Positions 8,584-16,738 of a stretch of DNA of 64,000 nucleotides are shown here, one piece after another. The notes beneath the pieces are model-generated. The model made no database searches. It was given only the letters and a program-made list of their open reading frames with translations, and had not been told where the DNA came from. The stretch comes from Sphingomonas sp. CCH10-B3 (GTDB lineage Bacteria > Pseudomonadota > Alphaproteobacteria > Sphingomonadales > Sphingomonadaceae). Positions within the stretch are counted from its first letter, which is position 1. Each line of letters starts with the position of its first letter. Made by a program: the position numbers and the translations under genes. The DNA lies in assembly GCF_001556185.1 (NCBI RefSeq), contig NZ_LSIJ01000061.1, positions 62,001 to 126,000 of the forward strand, given 5' to 3'.

Positions 8584-9051
8584 TCAACCGAGCGCGCGAA
8601 CTGCCGCGAGTACCTCGGCCGCGTGGCCGGGAACCTTCACTTTCGGCCATGCGCGAACGAGCGTGCCGCCGGCGTCGAACAGATAGGTCGAGCGCTCGAT
8701 GCCCATATACTTCTTGCCGTACATGCTCTTCTCAACCCAGGCGCCGAACGCTTCCATCACTTCCCCTTCGGCATCGGTCGCGAGCATCACCTTCAGATCA
8801 TATTTGGCGGCAAATTTCTGGTGCTTGGCTGGCGGGTCCTTCGACACGCCTACAACCTTTGCGCCAAGCGCAGCGAAGGCTTCGGCTTCGGCGCTGAAAT
8901 CCTGCGCCTCGCGCGTGCAGCCGGGCGTGTCGTCCTTCGGGTAAAAATAGAGCACCAGCGGCGCGCCGACGAAGCTCTTGAGCGGCAGGTCGCGACCGTC
9001 GCTGGCAGTCAGCGTCAGGTCGGGGAGCGTCGCACCTTCACTCAGAGCCAT
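8584..9051 (-). CDS. bcp: Thiol peroxidase of the Bcp/PrxQ family
   Basis: 155 residues from the ATG at 9051, which has an AAAGG Shine-Dalgarno seven bases upstream. The frame is open 19 codons earlier, but that part lies within glnE. The peroxidatic cysteine is in PKDDTPGCTREAQDF, and the TPGCT motif defines the Bcp/PrxQ subfamily. The usual resolving cysteine five residues later is absent (TPGCTREAQ), so a 1-Cys or alternative resolving mechanism is likely. The enzyme reduces hydroperoxides in the cytoplasm with thioredoxin or similar donors. It overlaps the 3' end of glnE by 14 bases, so the two are probably co-transcribed. Confidence 0.9.
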   Translation of the reverse strand: MALSEGATLPDLTLTASDGRDLPLKSFVGAPLVLYFYPKDDTPGCTREAQDFSAEAEAFAALGAKVVGVSKDPPAKHQKFAAKYDLKVMLATDAEGEVMEAFGAWVEKSMYGKKYMGIERSTYLFDAGGTLVRAWPKVKVPGHAAEVLAAVRALG

Positions 9052-11740
9052 GTCGATACCTTTCGATTGCCTGTTGCCAGCCTTGGCGCACTTCCTGCCG
9101 CGTCGCATCGATCAGCGCAACCAGTGCCGCCCAGTCGGCTGCGCCCATCGCATCAACGATCAGCGCACGCGTCGCGGCGTCGGGCACCGCCCCATCGGGG
9201 GCGACCAGCCGGGTGATCACCAGCAGCCGCGTGAGCAGATCATGCGCGGCGCGCAGCGCAGGCGGCAGCAGGCCCGCATCGACCAGCGCATCGATCGCGC
9301 GACCAAGATCGGGATCGAAGCCGGTGCGTTCCGCGAGTTGCGTGAGGTGTACCGTGAACTCGAGATCGACCAGCCCGCCCGGCAGCAGCTTGACGTCGAG
9401 CGGGCCGGCAGGCGGCTTGTGCGCCGCGACGTCGGCCCGCATTTTTTCGGCATCGGCGGCCACATCGCGCGCCGGCCGCGCGCCGCCGAGCGCCGACGCG
9501 ATCACATCGCGCGCCTCGGCCTGCGCAGCATCCGAACCAAACAGCGGTCGTGCGCGCGCCAGCGCCATATGCTCCCACGTCCACGCCGACTCACGCTGAT
9601 AACGCGCAAAGCCGGCCATCGAGACCACCAGCGGCCCCTGCGTGCCCGACGGCCGCAGCCGCGTGTCGATGTCATACAGCGATCCGGCGGGGGTCGGCAC
9701 CGACAGCGCCGCCGTCAGCCGCTGCGCCAGCCGGTTATAGTAAAGCACCGCGCCAAGCGGTCGGGCGCCATCGGACTCCGCTGCATAGTCGCCGGTGAAC
9801 AGGTAAATCAGGTCGAGATCAGACGCATGGGTGAGCACCCCGCCGCCCAACCGGCCCAATGCCAGAATGACCAGTTCGCTGCCAGGTACGCGACCATGCG
9901 CGTTCGCGAAGTCGGCGATGGTCGCCTCGGCGATTACCTTGACGGCGGCTTCGGCGACGCGGGCATAGCTTGCCGCCACTGCCAGCGGATCGGCAGCATG
10001 CGCCACGATCTGCACTCCCAGCGCAAAGCGATGCTCGCCGACCACCCGGCGAACCTGATCGAGCGCTGCCTGATAATCGGCGTGCCGCTCGCGCGGCGTC
10101 ATCTGGTGCGCCAGCGTTGCGACATCGCCGACCGGATCGAGCGCGCTGGCATCGAGCAGGGCGTCGAAAAGCTCGGGTCGTCGGCCGAGCGCATCGGCGA
10201 GCGGGGGCGCATGGCTGAGGATCGCGGCCAGCAGCGCGGCCAGTGTCGGTTGTGCCTGAAGCAGGCGGAAGAAATTGATCGCGCTGGACAATTTGGCAAG
10301 GATGCGATCGAGCCGCAGCACCGCGCCCAGCGGGTCCGCAGCGCGTCCCAGCGCGCGGACCAGCCCGGGCAGCACCGCTTCGAGCGCGGCGCGCGCGGCT
10401 CCGCTGCGGAGCGCCGGATAGGCGCCGGCCCGCCACTGCGCGAGCCGCTCGACAGCGCGATCAAGCGTGTCGGCAGCAAAGCCGAGCTCCTGCAGCATCG
10501 CTCCCAACGCTGCTGTGTCGTGCGGCAAGCCGGGCTCGGCATCGGGCTCGAGCGCTGCATAGACACGCTCGGTCCGCGCCACATGCGGTGCGAGCAGCGC
10601 GAGCAGCGCCGCACCATCCTCCAGTCCGTGCAGTGCCGCCAGCGAATCGAGCGACGGCCTGGCGGGAAGCGCATGCGTCTGGCGATCCTCGATCATCTGC
10701 ACGCGGTGCTCGATGGTCCGATATAGCCTGTAAGCCTCGCTGAGCGCCGCGGCGTTGTCCGGATCGATCCAGCCCTGCTGCGCCAGCGCAGCGAGCGCAT
10801 CGCGCGTGGCAGGCGCCCGCACGGCCATGTCGCGGCCGCCATGGATGAGCTGATGGATCTGCGCATAGAATTCGACTTCGCGAATGCCGCCGCGTCCGCG
10901 CTTCAGGTCATAGCCGGGTCCAAGCGCCTGTCCCTGCGCATGATGATCGCGGATACGCTTCGAAATCGCCCGGATTTCGCCGATCGCGCCGAAATCGAGC
11001 GCGCGGCGCCAGACGAATGGATTGATCGCGGTCAGAAAACGCTCGCCAAGCGCAATGTCGCCCGCGGCCGCGCGCGCCCGGATGAAGGCGGCGCGTTCCC
11101 AGGCGAGCGCAGCCGATTCATAGTGCGAAATCGCCGCGTCGATCGGCAGCGCGATCGGCGTGATCTCCGCCGACGGCCGCAGGCGCAAGTCGACCCGCAG
11201 CACATAGCCCTCGGCATCGCGTGCCTGCAGCAGTTCGACCACCCGGCGCGCGATCCGTACCGCGGCTTCCTCGGGCGCTTCGCGGGCGCGGACAGGCAGC
11301 GTGGCGGGGTCGAAAATCAGGATCGGGTCGATGTCGGACGAATAGTTGAGTTCGTGGCTGCCCTGCTTGCCAAGCGCGATCGCGGCGAAGCCGACCGGGG
11401 GCGCTCCGGGAGTGCGTTCGGCAATGGCAGTCCTGATCGCCGTGTCGAGCGCGTGATCGGCAAAGGCGGTTAGCGCCTGCGTCACGCCGGTCAGGTCGAT
11501 CAGCCCGGCAAGGTCGCCGATCGCGACCGCGAGCGCCAGCCGCCGCCGCGCACGGCGCAGCGCCACACCGGGGGGCAGATCGTCCGGCCCTGACCAAAGC
11601 CCGGCAAAATCGGGAAGCTCTCCGCGCGCGAAGCCGACGGCCAGGTCGGCCTCACGCTCCAGCAACCCCGCCAGAAAGGGCGCGTGTCGACGCGCACGAG
11701 ACACGGCATCGGTCAGGCGGTCGAGCGGGTCCATCGTCAT
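9038..11740 (-). CDS. glnE: Bifunctional glutamine synthetase adenylyltransferase/deadenylase
   Basis: 900 residues with the two-domain architecture of GlnE. The N-terminal nucleotidyltransferase motif is GSHELNYSSDIDPI (deadenylation) and the C-terminal one is LGRLGGGVLTHASDLDL (adenylation); each is followed by a helical regulatory region. The protein attaches or removes AMP from glutamine synthetase in response to PII signalling, tuning nitrogen assimilation. Length is near the family norm of 900-1000. The ATG at 11740 leaves a 71-base gap to a divergent small gene. Confidence 0.95.
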   Translation of the reverse strand: MTMDPLDRLTDAVSRARRHAPFLAGLLEREADLAVGFARGELPDFAGLWSGPDDLPPGVALRRARRRLALAVAIGDLAGLIDLTGVTQALTAFADHALDTAIRTAIAERTPGAPPVGFAAIALGKQGSHELNYSSDIDPILIFDPATLPVRAREAPEEAAVRIARRVVELLQARDAEGYVLRVDLRLRPSAEITPIALPIDAAISHYESAALAWERAAFIRARAAAGDIALGERFLTAINPFVWRRALDFGAIGEIRAISKRIRDHHAQGQALGPGYDLKRGRGGIREVEFYAQIHQLIHGGRDMAVRAPATRDALAALAQQGWIDPDNAAALSEAYRLYRTIEHRVQMIEDRQTHALPARPSLDSLAALHGLEDGAALLALLAPHVARTERVYAALEPDAEPGLPHDTAALGAMLQELGFAADTLDRAVERLAQWRAGAYPALRSGAARAALEAVLPGLVRALGRAADPLGAVLRLDRILAKLSSAINFFRLLQAQPTLAALLAAILSHAPPLADALGRRPELFDALLDASALDPVGDVATLAHQMTPRERHADYQAALDQVRRVVGEHRFALGVQIVAHAADPLAVAASYARVAEAAVKVIAEATIADFANAHGRVPGSELVILALGRLGGGVLTHASDLDLIYLFTGDYAAESDGARPLGAVLYYNRLAQRLTAALSVPTPAGSLYDIDTRLRPSGTQGPLVVSMAGFARYQRESAWTWEHMALARARPLFGSDAAQAEARDVIASALGGARPARDVAADAEKMRADVAAHKPPAGPLDVKLLPGGLVDLEFTVHLTQLAERTGFDPDLGRAIDALVDAGLLPPALRAAHDLLTRLLVITRLVAPDGAVPDAATRALIVDAMGAADWAALVALIDATRQEVRQGWQQAIERYRHGSE

Positions 11741-11811
11741 CCGTGTTACCGAATTGCGCCACCTATTCCACCGAAACGCAACGAAAAGGCCGCAAGCCCG
11801 TTATCGGGGGC

Positions 11812-12003
11812 ATGTTGGACTCCCGCTCACCACCTTTGATCGACGCAAGCGAGGACGACATCGTCGTGCGCGCGCCACGGGCGGCCGACGTGCTTTCGGT
11901 GACGCTGATCGCGGCGTTCGATCGCGACCGTGAGCTTCCCGACGCGTGGGTGCTGATGCTTGCCCGGCTCGACCAAATCCCGTTGAACGCCGACCGCCGT
12001 TGA
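11812..12003 (+). CDS. Small hypothetical protein
   Basis: 63 residues from the ATG at 11812, preceded by a GGGGG run; the frame is open 23 codons further up. The sequence is acidic and amphipathic, has no membrane segment, and ends in PDAWVLMLARLDQIPLNADRR. It fills the gap between divergent glnE and convergent ecfG, and its stop lies 5 bases from the ecfG stop. The pattern LPDAW..LLARLD is faintly like the EPIP..LLDLLGKLD core of NepR, but the key residues differ and a true NepR is found elsewhere in this locus. It is possibly a real gene of unknown role. Confidence 0.5.
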   Translation: MLDSRSPPLIDASEDDIVVRAPRAADVLSVTLIAAFDRDRELPDAWVLMLARLDQIPLNADRR

Positions 12004-12007
12004 CCCA

Positions 12008-12649
12008 TCACCGCGGGCGGCTGAGCTCATCGACATCGCCCATGATCGATTCGAGCGCGGTCTGGCCATCGGCAATCTTGTGCGAGCGGCGCGAAGGGAG
12101 CGTGCCATTGCTGAGCAGCGCTTCGAGCGCGACGCGCCCGCGCGCGACCCGGCTTTTGATCGTCCCGACCGCCACGCCGCAGATTTCGGCTGCTTCTTCA
12201 TAGGCAAAGCCGCCCGCGCCGATCAGGATCAACGCCTCGCGCTGGGGCTGCGGCAGATGCATCAGCGCCCGCTGCATGTCGCCGAGTTCGACCTGCTTGT
12301 CCTGGCCGGCAGGCGCCGCCAACACACGGTCGGCGACCAGTTCGTCCCATTCACCGCGAAAACGCGATCGCCGCATTTGCGACAGATAGAGGTTGCGCAA
12401 GATGATGAAGGTCCAGGCGCGCATATTCGTCCCGGCCTGAAAGCGCTTGCGCGCCGCCCATGCCTTCATCAGCGTTTCCTGCACCAGGTCGTCGGCGAGA
12501 TCGCGGCTGCCCGAAACCGAGCGGCCGAAAGCGCGCAGATGCGGGATTACCTGTGCCAGTTGCGCCTTGAACTCGGCATCGGGCAGCGCGACACGGTCGG
12601 CGGCCGGCCCCACAGGCACAAAATCGTCCTGCTGATTAGAATCGCTCAT
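12008..12649 (-). CDS. ecfG: General stress response sigma factor EcfG
   Basis: 213 residues from the ATG at 12649 (GGAG upstream); 12 further codons are open before it. Sigma region 2 is seen in RAFGRSVSGSRDLADDLVQE and NMRAWTFIILRNLYLSQMRR, and region 4 in LPQPQREALILIGAGGFAYE..AEICGVAVGTIKSRVARGR. This is the ECF group that directs the alphaproteobacterial general stress response from GGAAC-N16/17-CGTT promoters. NepR sequesters it until phosphorylated PhyR binds NepR. All three partners are within 2.2 kb. Such promoters are visible before nepR and before the small RNA downstream of phyP. Confidence 0.93.
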   Translation of the reverse strand: MSDSNQQDDFVPVGPAADRVALPDAEFKAQLAQVIPHLRAFGRSVSGSRDLADDLVQETLMKAWAARKRFQAGTNMRAWTFIILRNLYLSQMRRSRFRGEWDELVADRVLAAPAGQDKQVELGDMQRALMHLPQPQREALILIGAGGFAYEEAAEICGVAVGTIKSRVARGRVALEALLSNGTLPSRRSHKIADGQTALESIMGDVDELSRPR

Positions 12650-12745
12650 GCCGCTCCATTCACAATTGTCGGCCGGCAAAGCCATTTGCTTGCCCCGTCG
12701 CGGGGATAGTGCCGCTGTGGATCATCGCCCCGCCGCGTGTCATCG

Positions 12746-12886
12746 TCAGCGCGCCAGCAACAGCCACGCAAAAATGACGATGACGAGCAGCAGCGAAATG
12801 CCGAGCACATAGCGCGTGACGTGCGGCGTCGCCCCGGCGCGCGCTTCCTCGGTGCTGAGATGGGGGGCCGGATCATTATCAACCAT
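12746..12886 (-). CDS. 46-residue single-pass membrane protein between phyR and ecfG
   Basis: From the ATG at 12886 (GGAAGGG Shine-Dalgarno) the product is a short polar N-terminus (MVDNDPAPHLSTEEARAG) followed by one strong C-terminal membrane helix (YVLGISLLLVIVIFAWLLL) ending in AR. The frame is open 19 codons upstream, but the ribosome site decides for 12886. It sits between phyR and ecfG on the same strand. A tail-anchored topology is likely. I know no function. Its position suggests co-regulation with the stress response. Confidence 0.65.
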   Translation of the reverse strand: MVDNDPAPHLSTEEARAGATPHVTRYVLGISLLLVIVIFAWLLLAR

Positions 12887-12939
12887 GCCCTTCCAACGCA
12901 GCAAATCCGTTTTGGGTCCGTGCCGAATTGACGCAATCG

Positions 12940-13743
12940 TCAAGCGGTCGGCAACGTCGCCTCGTCGAAGAACAAGGCCTGGCTGATCGCGGCCTTCACG
13001 GTCGATCGCTGAAACGGCTTGGTGATCAGGAAGGTCGGCTCAGGGCGCTCACCGGTCAGCAAGCGTTCCGGGAAGGCGGTGATGAACACCACCGGCACCT
13101 GAAACTGCGCGAGAATGTCCTTGACCGCATCGATCCCGGAGCTGTCATCGGCGAGCTGGATGTCGGCGAGCACCAGACCCGGACGGTCGGCGAGCGCCGA
13201 GGCAACCGCCTCGTCGCGCGTCACCGCGACGCTCGTCACGTCATGGCCAAGGTCGCGAACGATCGTCTCGATGTCCATGGCGATGATCGGCTCGTCCTCG
13301 ATGATCAGGACGCGCGAGCGAGTCTGCTGCTCGATTTCGGCGAGTGCCTCGCCCACCAGCGTTTCGATTTCGTCGACCTCGACTTCGATCAGATAGGCGG
13401 CGTCTTCTGGCGCGAAGCCCTCCATCGCGGTCAGCAGCAGCGCCTGCCGCGACATCGGCGTCATCTTGGCGAGCCGCGCCCGCGCGATCGCTTCATGATC
13501 GCCCGTGCCCCCGCCCGCCGGATTGTCGACCTCGTCAAAATTGGCCGATGCCCAGATGCCCTGGAACATTCGGTAAAGCCCGAGTCGGGGGTCAACCTCG
13601 CGCGGGAACTGATCGGGCGCGGCGACAATGGCCTCCAGCGTCGCGCGGACATAACGGTCGCCTTGCGACTGGCTGCCCGTCAAAGCGCGACCATAGCGCC
13701 GCAGGAAAGGAAGGTGCGGCGCAAGTTGTTGTCCAAGCGACAT
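12940..13743 (-). CDS. phyR: PhyR anti-anti-sigma response regulator
   Basis: 267 residues from the ATG at 13743; 81 further open codons upstream cross the divergent promoter region. Residues 1-135 form a sigma-like domain (PHLPFLRRYGRAL, AMEGFAPEDAAYLIEVEVDE) that mimics EcfG. Residues 145-260 form a receiver domain with acidic pocket EDEP, phosphoacceptor Asp194 in VLADIQLADD, then ITAFP and KPF. When phosphorylated, PhyR binds NepR and frees EcfG. Length and domain order match the family exactly. It is divergent from nepR-phyP with 233 bases between the start codons. Confidence 0.95.
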   Translation of the reverse strand: MSLGQQLAPHLPFLRRYGRALTGSQSQGDRYVRATLEAIVAAPDQFPREVDPRLGLYRMFQGIWASANFDEVDNPAGGGTGDHEAIARARLAKMTPMSRQALLLTAMEGFAPEDAAYLIEVEVDEIETLVGEALAEIEQQTRSRVLIIEDEPIIAMDIETIVRDLGHDVTSVAVTRDEAVASALADRPGLVLADIQLADDSSGIDAVKDILAQFQVPVVFITAFPERLLTGERPEPTFLITKPFQRSTVKAAISQALFFDEATLPTA

Positions 13744-13854
13744 AGTCTTCAAATTCTCCCTGAGCGAGCGCGCGCCGTTGTGCGAGTGGCGAGTGCCCAT
13801 TGCAATCTGTTTCGCGGTGCCGACAGAATCGAATTGTCTTTTTGCACTGCAAGC

Positions 13855-13879
13855 GGAACTATCGAGCCGCTCTTTGGTT
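13855..13879 (+). promoter_or_regulatory. Candidate EcfG promoter for nepR-phyP
   Basis: GGAAC at 13855-13859, 16 bases, then GGTT at 13876-13879. The EcfG consensus is GGAAC-N16/17-CGTT, so there is one mismatch in the -10. It lies about 98 bases before the probable nepR start and would make the inhibitor and kinase genes self-regulated by the stress sigma factor. Confidence 0.45.
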
Positions 13880-13976
13880 TCATGGGTCTGGCCGCAGTTC
13901 ACGCCGAAAACTGGCGCGCGCGGCACCGGTGCATCCCGCCGGAAGAAGGTTCGGGTCGATTTGGGGGACGTAGTCG

Positions 13977-14141
13977 TTGGTTGCAAACAGTGATCCGTCG
14001 CAGAAGCCGCCCAAACGAAAGTCGGCCAAGGAACGTTCGGATGATCGAGACATGGGACAATCGCTGCGGTCGGTCTATCAGGCCGCCGTCGAGGAACCGA
14101 TCCCGCCCGAACTGCTCGATCTGCTCGGCAAGCTCGATTGA
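13977..14141 (+). CDS. nepR: Anti-sigma factor NepR
   Basis: A 54-residue protein from an apparent TTG start at 13977, with GGGGGA about eight bases upstream. The only in-frame ATG (14052) would leave 29 residues and lose the basic N-terminus. The core matches the NepR signature: GQSLRSVYQAAVEEPIPPE followed by LLDLLGKLD. NepR binds EcfG in unstressed cells and is captured by phosphorylated PhyR under stress. It is unusual that nepR is separated from ecfG and sits directly before the kinase gene, ending 9 bases before it. The weak start codon may keep its level low. Confidence 0.88.
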   Translation: MVANSDPSQKPPKRKSAKERSDDRDMGQSLRSVYQAAVEEPIPPELLDLLGKLD

Positions 14142-14150
14142 TGTCTGCTC

Positions 14151-15737
14151 ATGGACACCCAGCCCGATGAGGCGCGCCGGGGACGACCGCTGAGCCGCGG
14201 CATCGCCGCTCTCCCGACCGGGACCAAATTATTCCTGATCCTGAGCGCCGCGCTGCTGCCGCTCGCGCTGATCGCGCTGTTCGCGGCGCGCCAGACCACG
14301 CAGGCCGTCGATCGCGAGACACGGTCGCAATTGCGCGTAGCCGCGACCGAAAGTGCGCGCGCCCTGGCGATCGAGCTGGTCGGCGACATGAATGCATTGC
14401 GCGTCGCGCTTGATGCACTCGACGCCGATCCGGCCGACGCGCCGAGTTGTGCGCGCGTGCAGGGCGTATTCGCCGAACAGCTTGCGAGCGGTGCGCGGCT
14501 GTCGATCAGCGACCGGAGCGGCCGCGTGCTGTGCGGCACGACGCGGCTGCCCGCGATTGCCGTAGAACCTCCGCCGCCGGGTGGTCCGGTAACCGCCGGA
14601 ATTTCGCCGACCGACGGGCTGGCGCTCGCGCTCGCCTCGCCAAGCGGGCGCCTGCGCGCGACGGCGACTTTTCCCGCCACGTCGCTGGCGCAGATCGCGC
14701 GCCCGAGCGGGTTCGTCCCGCCCTATGCGGCGATGCTGGTCCGCGGCAACATGCGCCTTCCGCTCGAGGCGATGCCCGAACTCGGCGCGCTCGATCGGAC
14801 CGAGACGATCGGCGTCCCGGTCGGCGTCGACGGCTTGCTGTTCGAAATGAGCGTGCGCAGCGCGCCGCTGTCCTCCCCGGTCATCGTCGCGATGCTGTTG
14901 CCGCTGTTGATGTGGGCGGCGGCGGCGGGAATCGGCTGGTTCGTGGTCGACCGGCTGCTGATCCGGCCGCTGCGCGACCTGCGCCTGCGGGTTGCGACTT
15001 ATGTTCCCGGCGAGGAGATTGACTCCGCCACTGCGCGGCAATCATCGACGCAAGAAATCCGCGATCTGGGCGACACTTTCCGCGAAATCAGCCGAACGGT
15101 CGCCTCGCATGAAGCAGGTCTTGCGCAGGGCCTGCTTCGCCAGACCGCGTTGACGCGCGAAGTCCATCACCGTGTGAAGAACAACCTGCAAGTCATTTCA
15201 AGCCTTATCAATTTTCACGCGCGCGGCGCCCGCAGCGAAGAGGCAAGCGCTGCCTATGCCTCGATCCAGCGCCGCGTCGATGCGCTTGCCGTCGTTCACC
15301 GCAATCATTTCGCCGAAGCCGATCAGGCGCGCGGGCTCAGCCTGCGGGCAGTGATTGGCGATCTGGCGTCCAATATTCGCGCGACTGCCCCCGAAGGCTC
15401 GGGGCTATCGATCACGCTCGACCTCGAATCCTATCTGGCGACGCAGGACGTCGCGACCGCCGTCGCCTTTCTGATCACTGAACTGATCGAGCTGGCGATG
15501 CGCGTGCGCACCGATGCCGCGATGCGGGTGTCGCTCAAGCCAGGCGCGGAGCCAGGCAAGGCAGTGGTGCGGATCAGCTCGCCCGCGCTGGTCGACAGCG
15601 ACCGACTGCGCGCCGAAATCGGCGAAGGCTATGGCCGCGTCGTCGAAGGGCTGTCGCGCCAGCTCCGTTCGAAACTCCATCACGATCCGATGGTCGGCGC
15701 GTTCGAAATCCCGGTCAACATCCTTGGTCGCGATTGA
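14151..15737 (+). CDS. phyP: PhyP-type membrane sensor histidine kinase/phosphatase (HisKA_2)
   Basis: 528 residues. Two membrane helices (about residues 25-47 and 243-265) flank a periplasmic sensor region. A HAMP-like segment follows, then a HisKA_2 dimerisation domain with EVHHRVKNNLQVISSLI (candidate phospho-His 339 or 340). The C-terminal ATPase-like half looks degenerate, since no clear N box or G-rich lid is seen. This fits PhyP of sphingomonads, described as a negative regulator acting on PhyR, likely as a phosphatase. It starts 9 bases after nepR. Phosphorylation of PhyR itself may come from other kinases encoded elsewhere. Confidence 0.82.
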   Translation: MDTQPDEARRGRPLSRGIAALPTGTKLFLILSAALLPLALIALFAARQTTQAVDRETRSQLRVAATESARALAIELVGDMNALRVALDALDADPADAPSCARVQGVFAEQLASGARLSISDRSGRVLCGTTRLPAIAVEPPPPGGPVTAGISPTDGLALALASPSGRLRATATFPATSLAQIARPSGFVPPYAAMLVRGNMRLPLEAMPELGALDRTETIGVPVGVDGLLFEMSVRSAPLSSPVIVAMLLPLLMWAAAAGIGWFVVDRLLIRPLRDLRLRVATYVPGEEIDSATARQSSTQEIRDLGDTFREISRTVASHEAGLAQGLLRQTALTREVHHRVKNNLQVISSLINFHARGARSEEASAAYASIQRRVDALAVVHRNHFAEADQARGLSLRAVIGDLASNIRATAPEGSGLSITLDLESYLATQDVATAVAFLITELIELAMRVRTDAAMRVSLKPGAEPGKAVVRISSPALVDSDRLRAEIGEGYGRVVEGLSRQLRSKLHHDPMVGAFEIPVNILGRD

Positions 15738-15780
15738 ACCGAGCGACGAACCGACCCCGCTAAAAAAATTGGAACGTCGC

Positions 15781-15805
15781 GGAACCGATCGTCGGCATTG
15801 TCGTT
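15781..15805 (+). promoter_or_regulatory. Perfect EcfG-type promoter downstream of phyP
   Basis: GGAAC at 15781-15785, exactly 16 bases, CGTT at 15802-15805: an exact match to the general-stress sigma consensus. No plus-strand protein gene follows; instead there are two stable hairpins and a T-rich tail, so it should drive a short RNA starting near 15812. Confidence 0.75.
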
Positions 15806-15811
15806 CTCATC

Positions 15812-15914
15812 TTCGGATAGCGATCTTTGCCCCCCCGCTCTCGCTATCCAACCAAATGGGCCCGGGCGCGCATTCCCCTCCCCCCGGTAGCGCGTCCGGG
15901 CCTTAGTTTCTTGG
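15812..15914 (+). ncRNA. Candidate EcfG-dependent small RNA with two C-rich hairpin loops
   Basis: A roughly 100-nt transcript is predicted from the promoter to a terminator. Hairpin 1: GGATAGCGA (15815-15823) pairs perfectly with TCGCTATCC (15841-15849) around a 17-nt loop carrying seven consecutive C. Hairpin 2: GGCCCGGGCGCGC (15859-15871) pairs with GCGCGTCCGGGCC (15890-15902, one G-T pair) around an 18-nt loop, ATTCCCCTCCCCCCGGTA, followed by TTAGTTTCTTGG. C-rich loops are complementary to Shine-Dalgarno sequences. The design resembles the Caulobacter stress RNA GsrN, also under the EcfG homologue SigT. Existence and size are inferred, not observed. Confidence 0.65.
15859..15914 (+). terminator. 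Intrinsic terminator of the small RNA
   Basis: A 13-bp GC-rich stem (15859-15871 with 15890-15902) followed by the T-rich tail TTAGTTTCTTGGTTT. It ends the predicted small RNA before the convergent tatC gene. Confidence 0.6.
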
Positions 15915-15958
15915 TTTGGGAAGGTCCGATCGCCAAGCTGCGATCGCGCTCAGAGCGG

Positions 15959-16738
15959 CTATTCGGCGGCCGGTGTCGCCTTGCTGCGCCGACGTTCGGT
16001 GAACCAGATGCCGATGATCGCGAGTTCGTAGAGAATGATCAGCGGAATCGCGAGCAGCAGTTGCGATCCGATATCGGGCGGCGTCAGCACCGCGGCGATG
16101 CCCACCGCCCCGACAATCGCATAGCGCCGCGCGCCGATGAGTTGCTTGCGCGTGATGATCCCCGCGCGCTCGAGCAGCATCAGCAGCACGGGCAGCAGGA
16201 ATGAAATGCCGAAGCCGAACATGAACTGCATCACGAAACCGAGATAGTTGTTCACGTCCGGCAGTGCCTGCTGCGTCACACCACCCAGATCGCCCTGGAA
16301 GCCCAGCAGAAATTGCAGTGCGAGCGGGATCGCGATGAAATAGGCAAGCGACGCGCCCAGCGAGAACAGGATCGGTGTCGCGATCAGGAATGGCAGCAAC
16401 GCATTCTTTTCGTTGCGGTAAAGCCCCGGTGCCACGAACTGCCAGATCTGTGTGGCGATCACTGGCGATCCGACCATCACTGCGGCAAAGAAAGCGACCT
16501 TAAGCTGCACGAAGAAGCCACCGAACACATCGGTGTTGATGATCGTCTTCTGACCCGCCGCAACCAGCGGGTGGACCAGAATCTCCAGAATCGGCCGGGC
16601 GAAGGCGAAACAGGCCGCAAAAGCGAGGCCGACGGCAATCAGGCAATAGATCAGCCGCCGCCGCAGCTCGATCAGATGGTCAAGCAGCGGTGCGCGCGAG
16701 GCATCGATCTCGCTGGTGTCCTTGGTCGGTGCGTTCAC
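15959..16738 (-). CDS. tatC: Sec-independent translocase subunit TatC
   Basis: 259 residues with six predicted membrane helices. The N-terminal cytoplasmic motif (LLDHLIELRRRLI) and the FAVMVGSPVIATQIWQF-like first periplasmic region are typical. TatC binds twin-arginine signal peptides together with TatB and recruits TatA to export folded proteins. The start is GTG at 16738, overlapping the tatB stop (GTGA). Probable clients in this window are the DUF1501 protein (DRRSFL) and the DUF3160-like protein (NRRQFG). Confidence 0.95.
   Translation of the reverse strand: MNAPTKDTSEIDASRAPLLDHLIELRRRLIYCLIAVGLAFAACFAFARPILEILVHPLVAAGQKTIINTDVFGGFFVQLKVAFFAAVMVGSPVIATQIWQFVAPGLYRNEKNALLPFLIATPILFSLGASLAYFIAIPLALQFLLGFQGDLGGVTQQALPDVNNYLGFVMQFMFGFGISFLLPVLLMLLERAGIITRKQLIGARRYAIVGAVGIAAVLTPPDIGSQLLLAIPLIILYELAIIGIWFTERRRSKATPAAE

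Noticed and set aside
8978..10726. 582-codon plus-strand open frame over glnE
   Set aside because: Antisense to glnE, whose motifs are intact on both halves; the composition is typical of a shadow frame.
11743..12003. The small protein near ecfG as a second NepR
   Set aside because: It lacks the SLRSVYQ and EEPIP residues of the NepR core, and an unambiguous NepR exists at 13977-14141.
12895..12919. GGACC-N16-CGTT on the minus strand before the 46-residue membrane protein gene, resembling an EcfG promoter
   Set aside because: One mismatch in the -35, and the -10 ends only 8 bases before the chosen start codon, overlapping its ribosome site.
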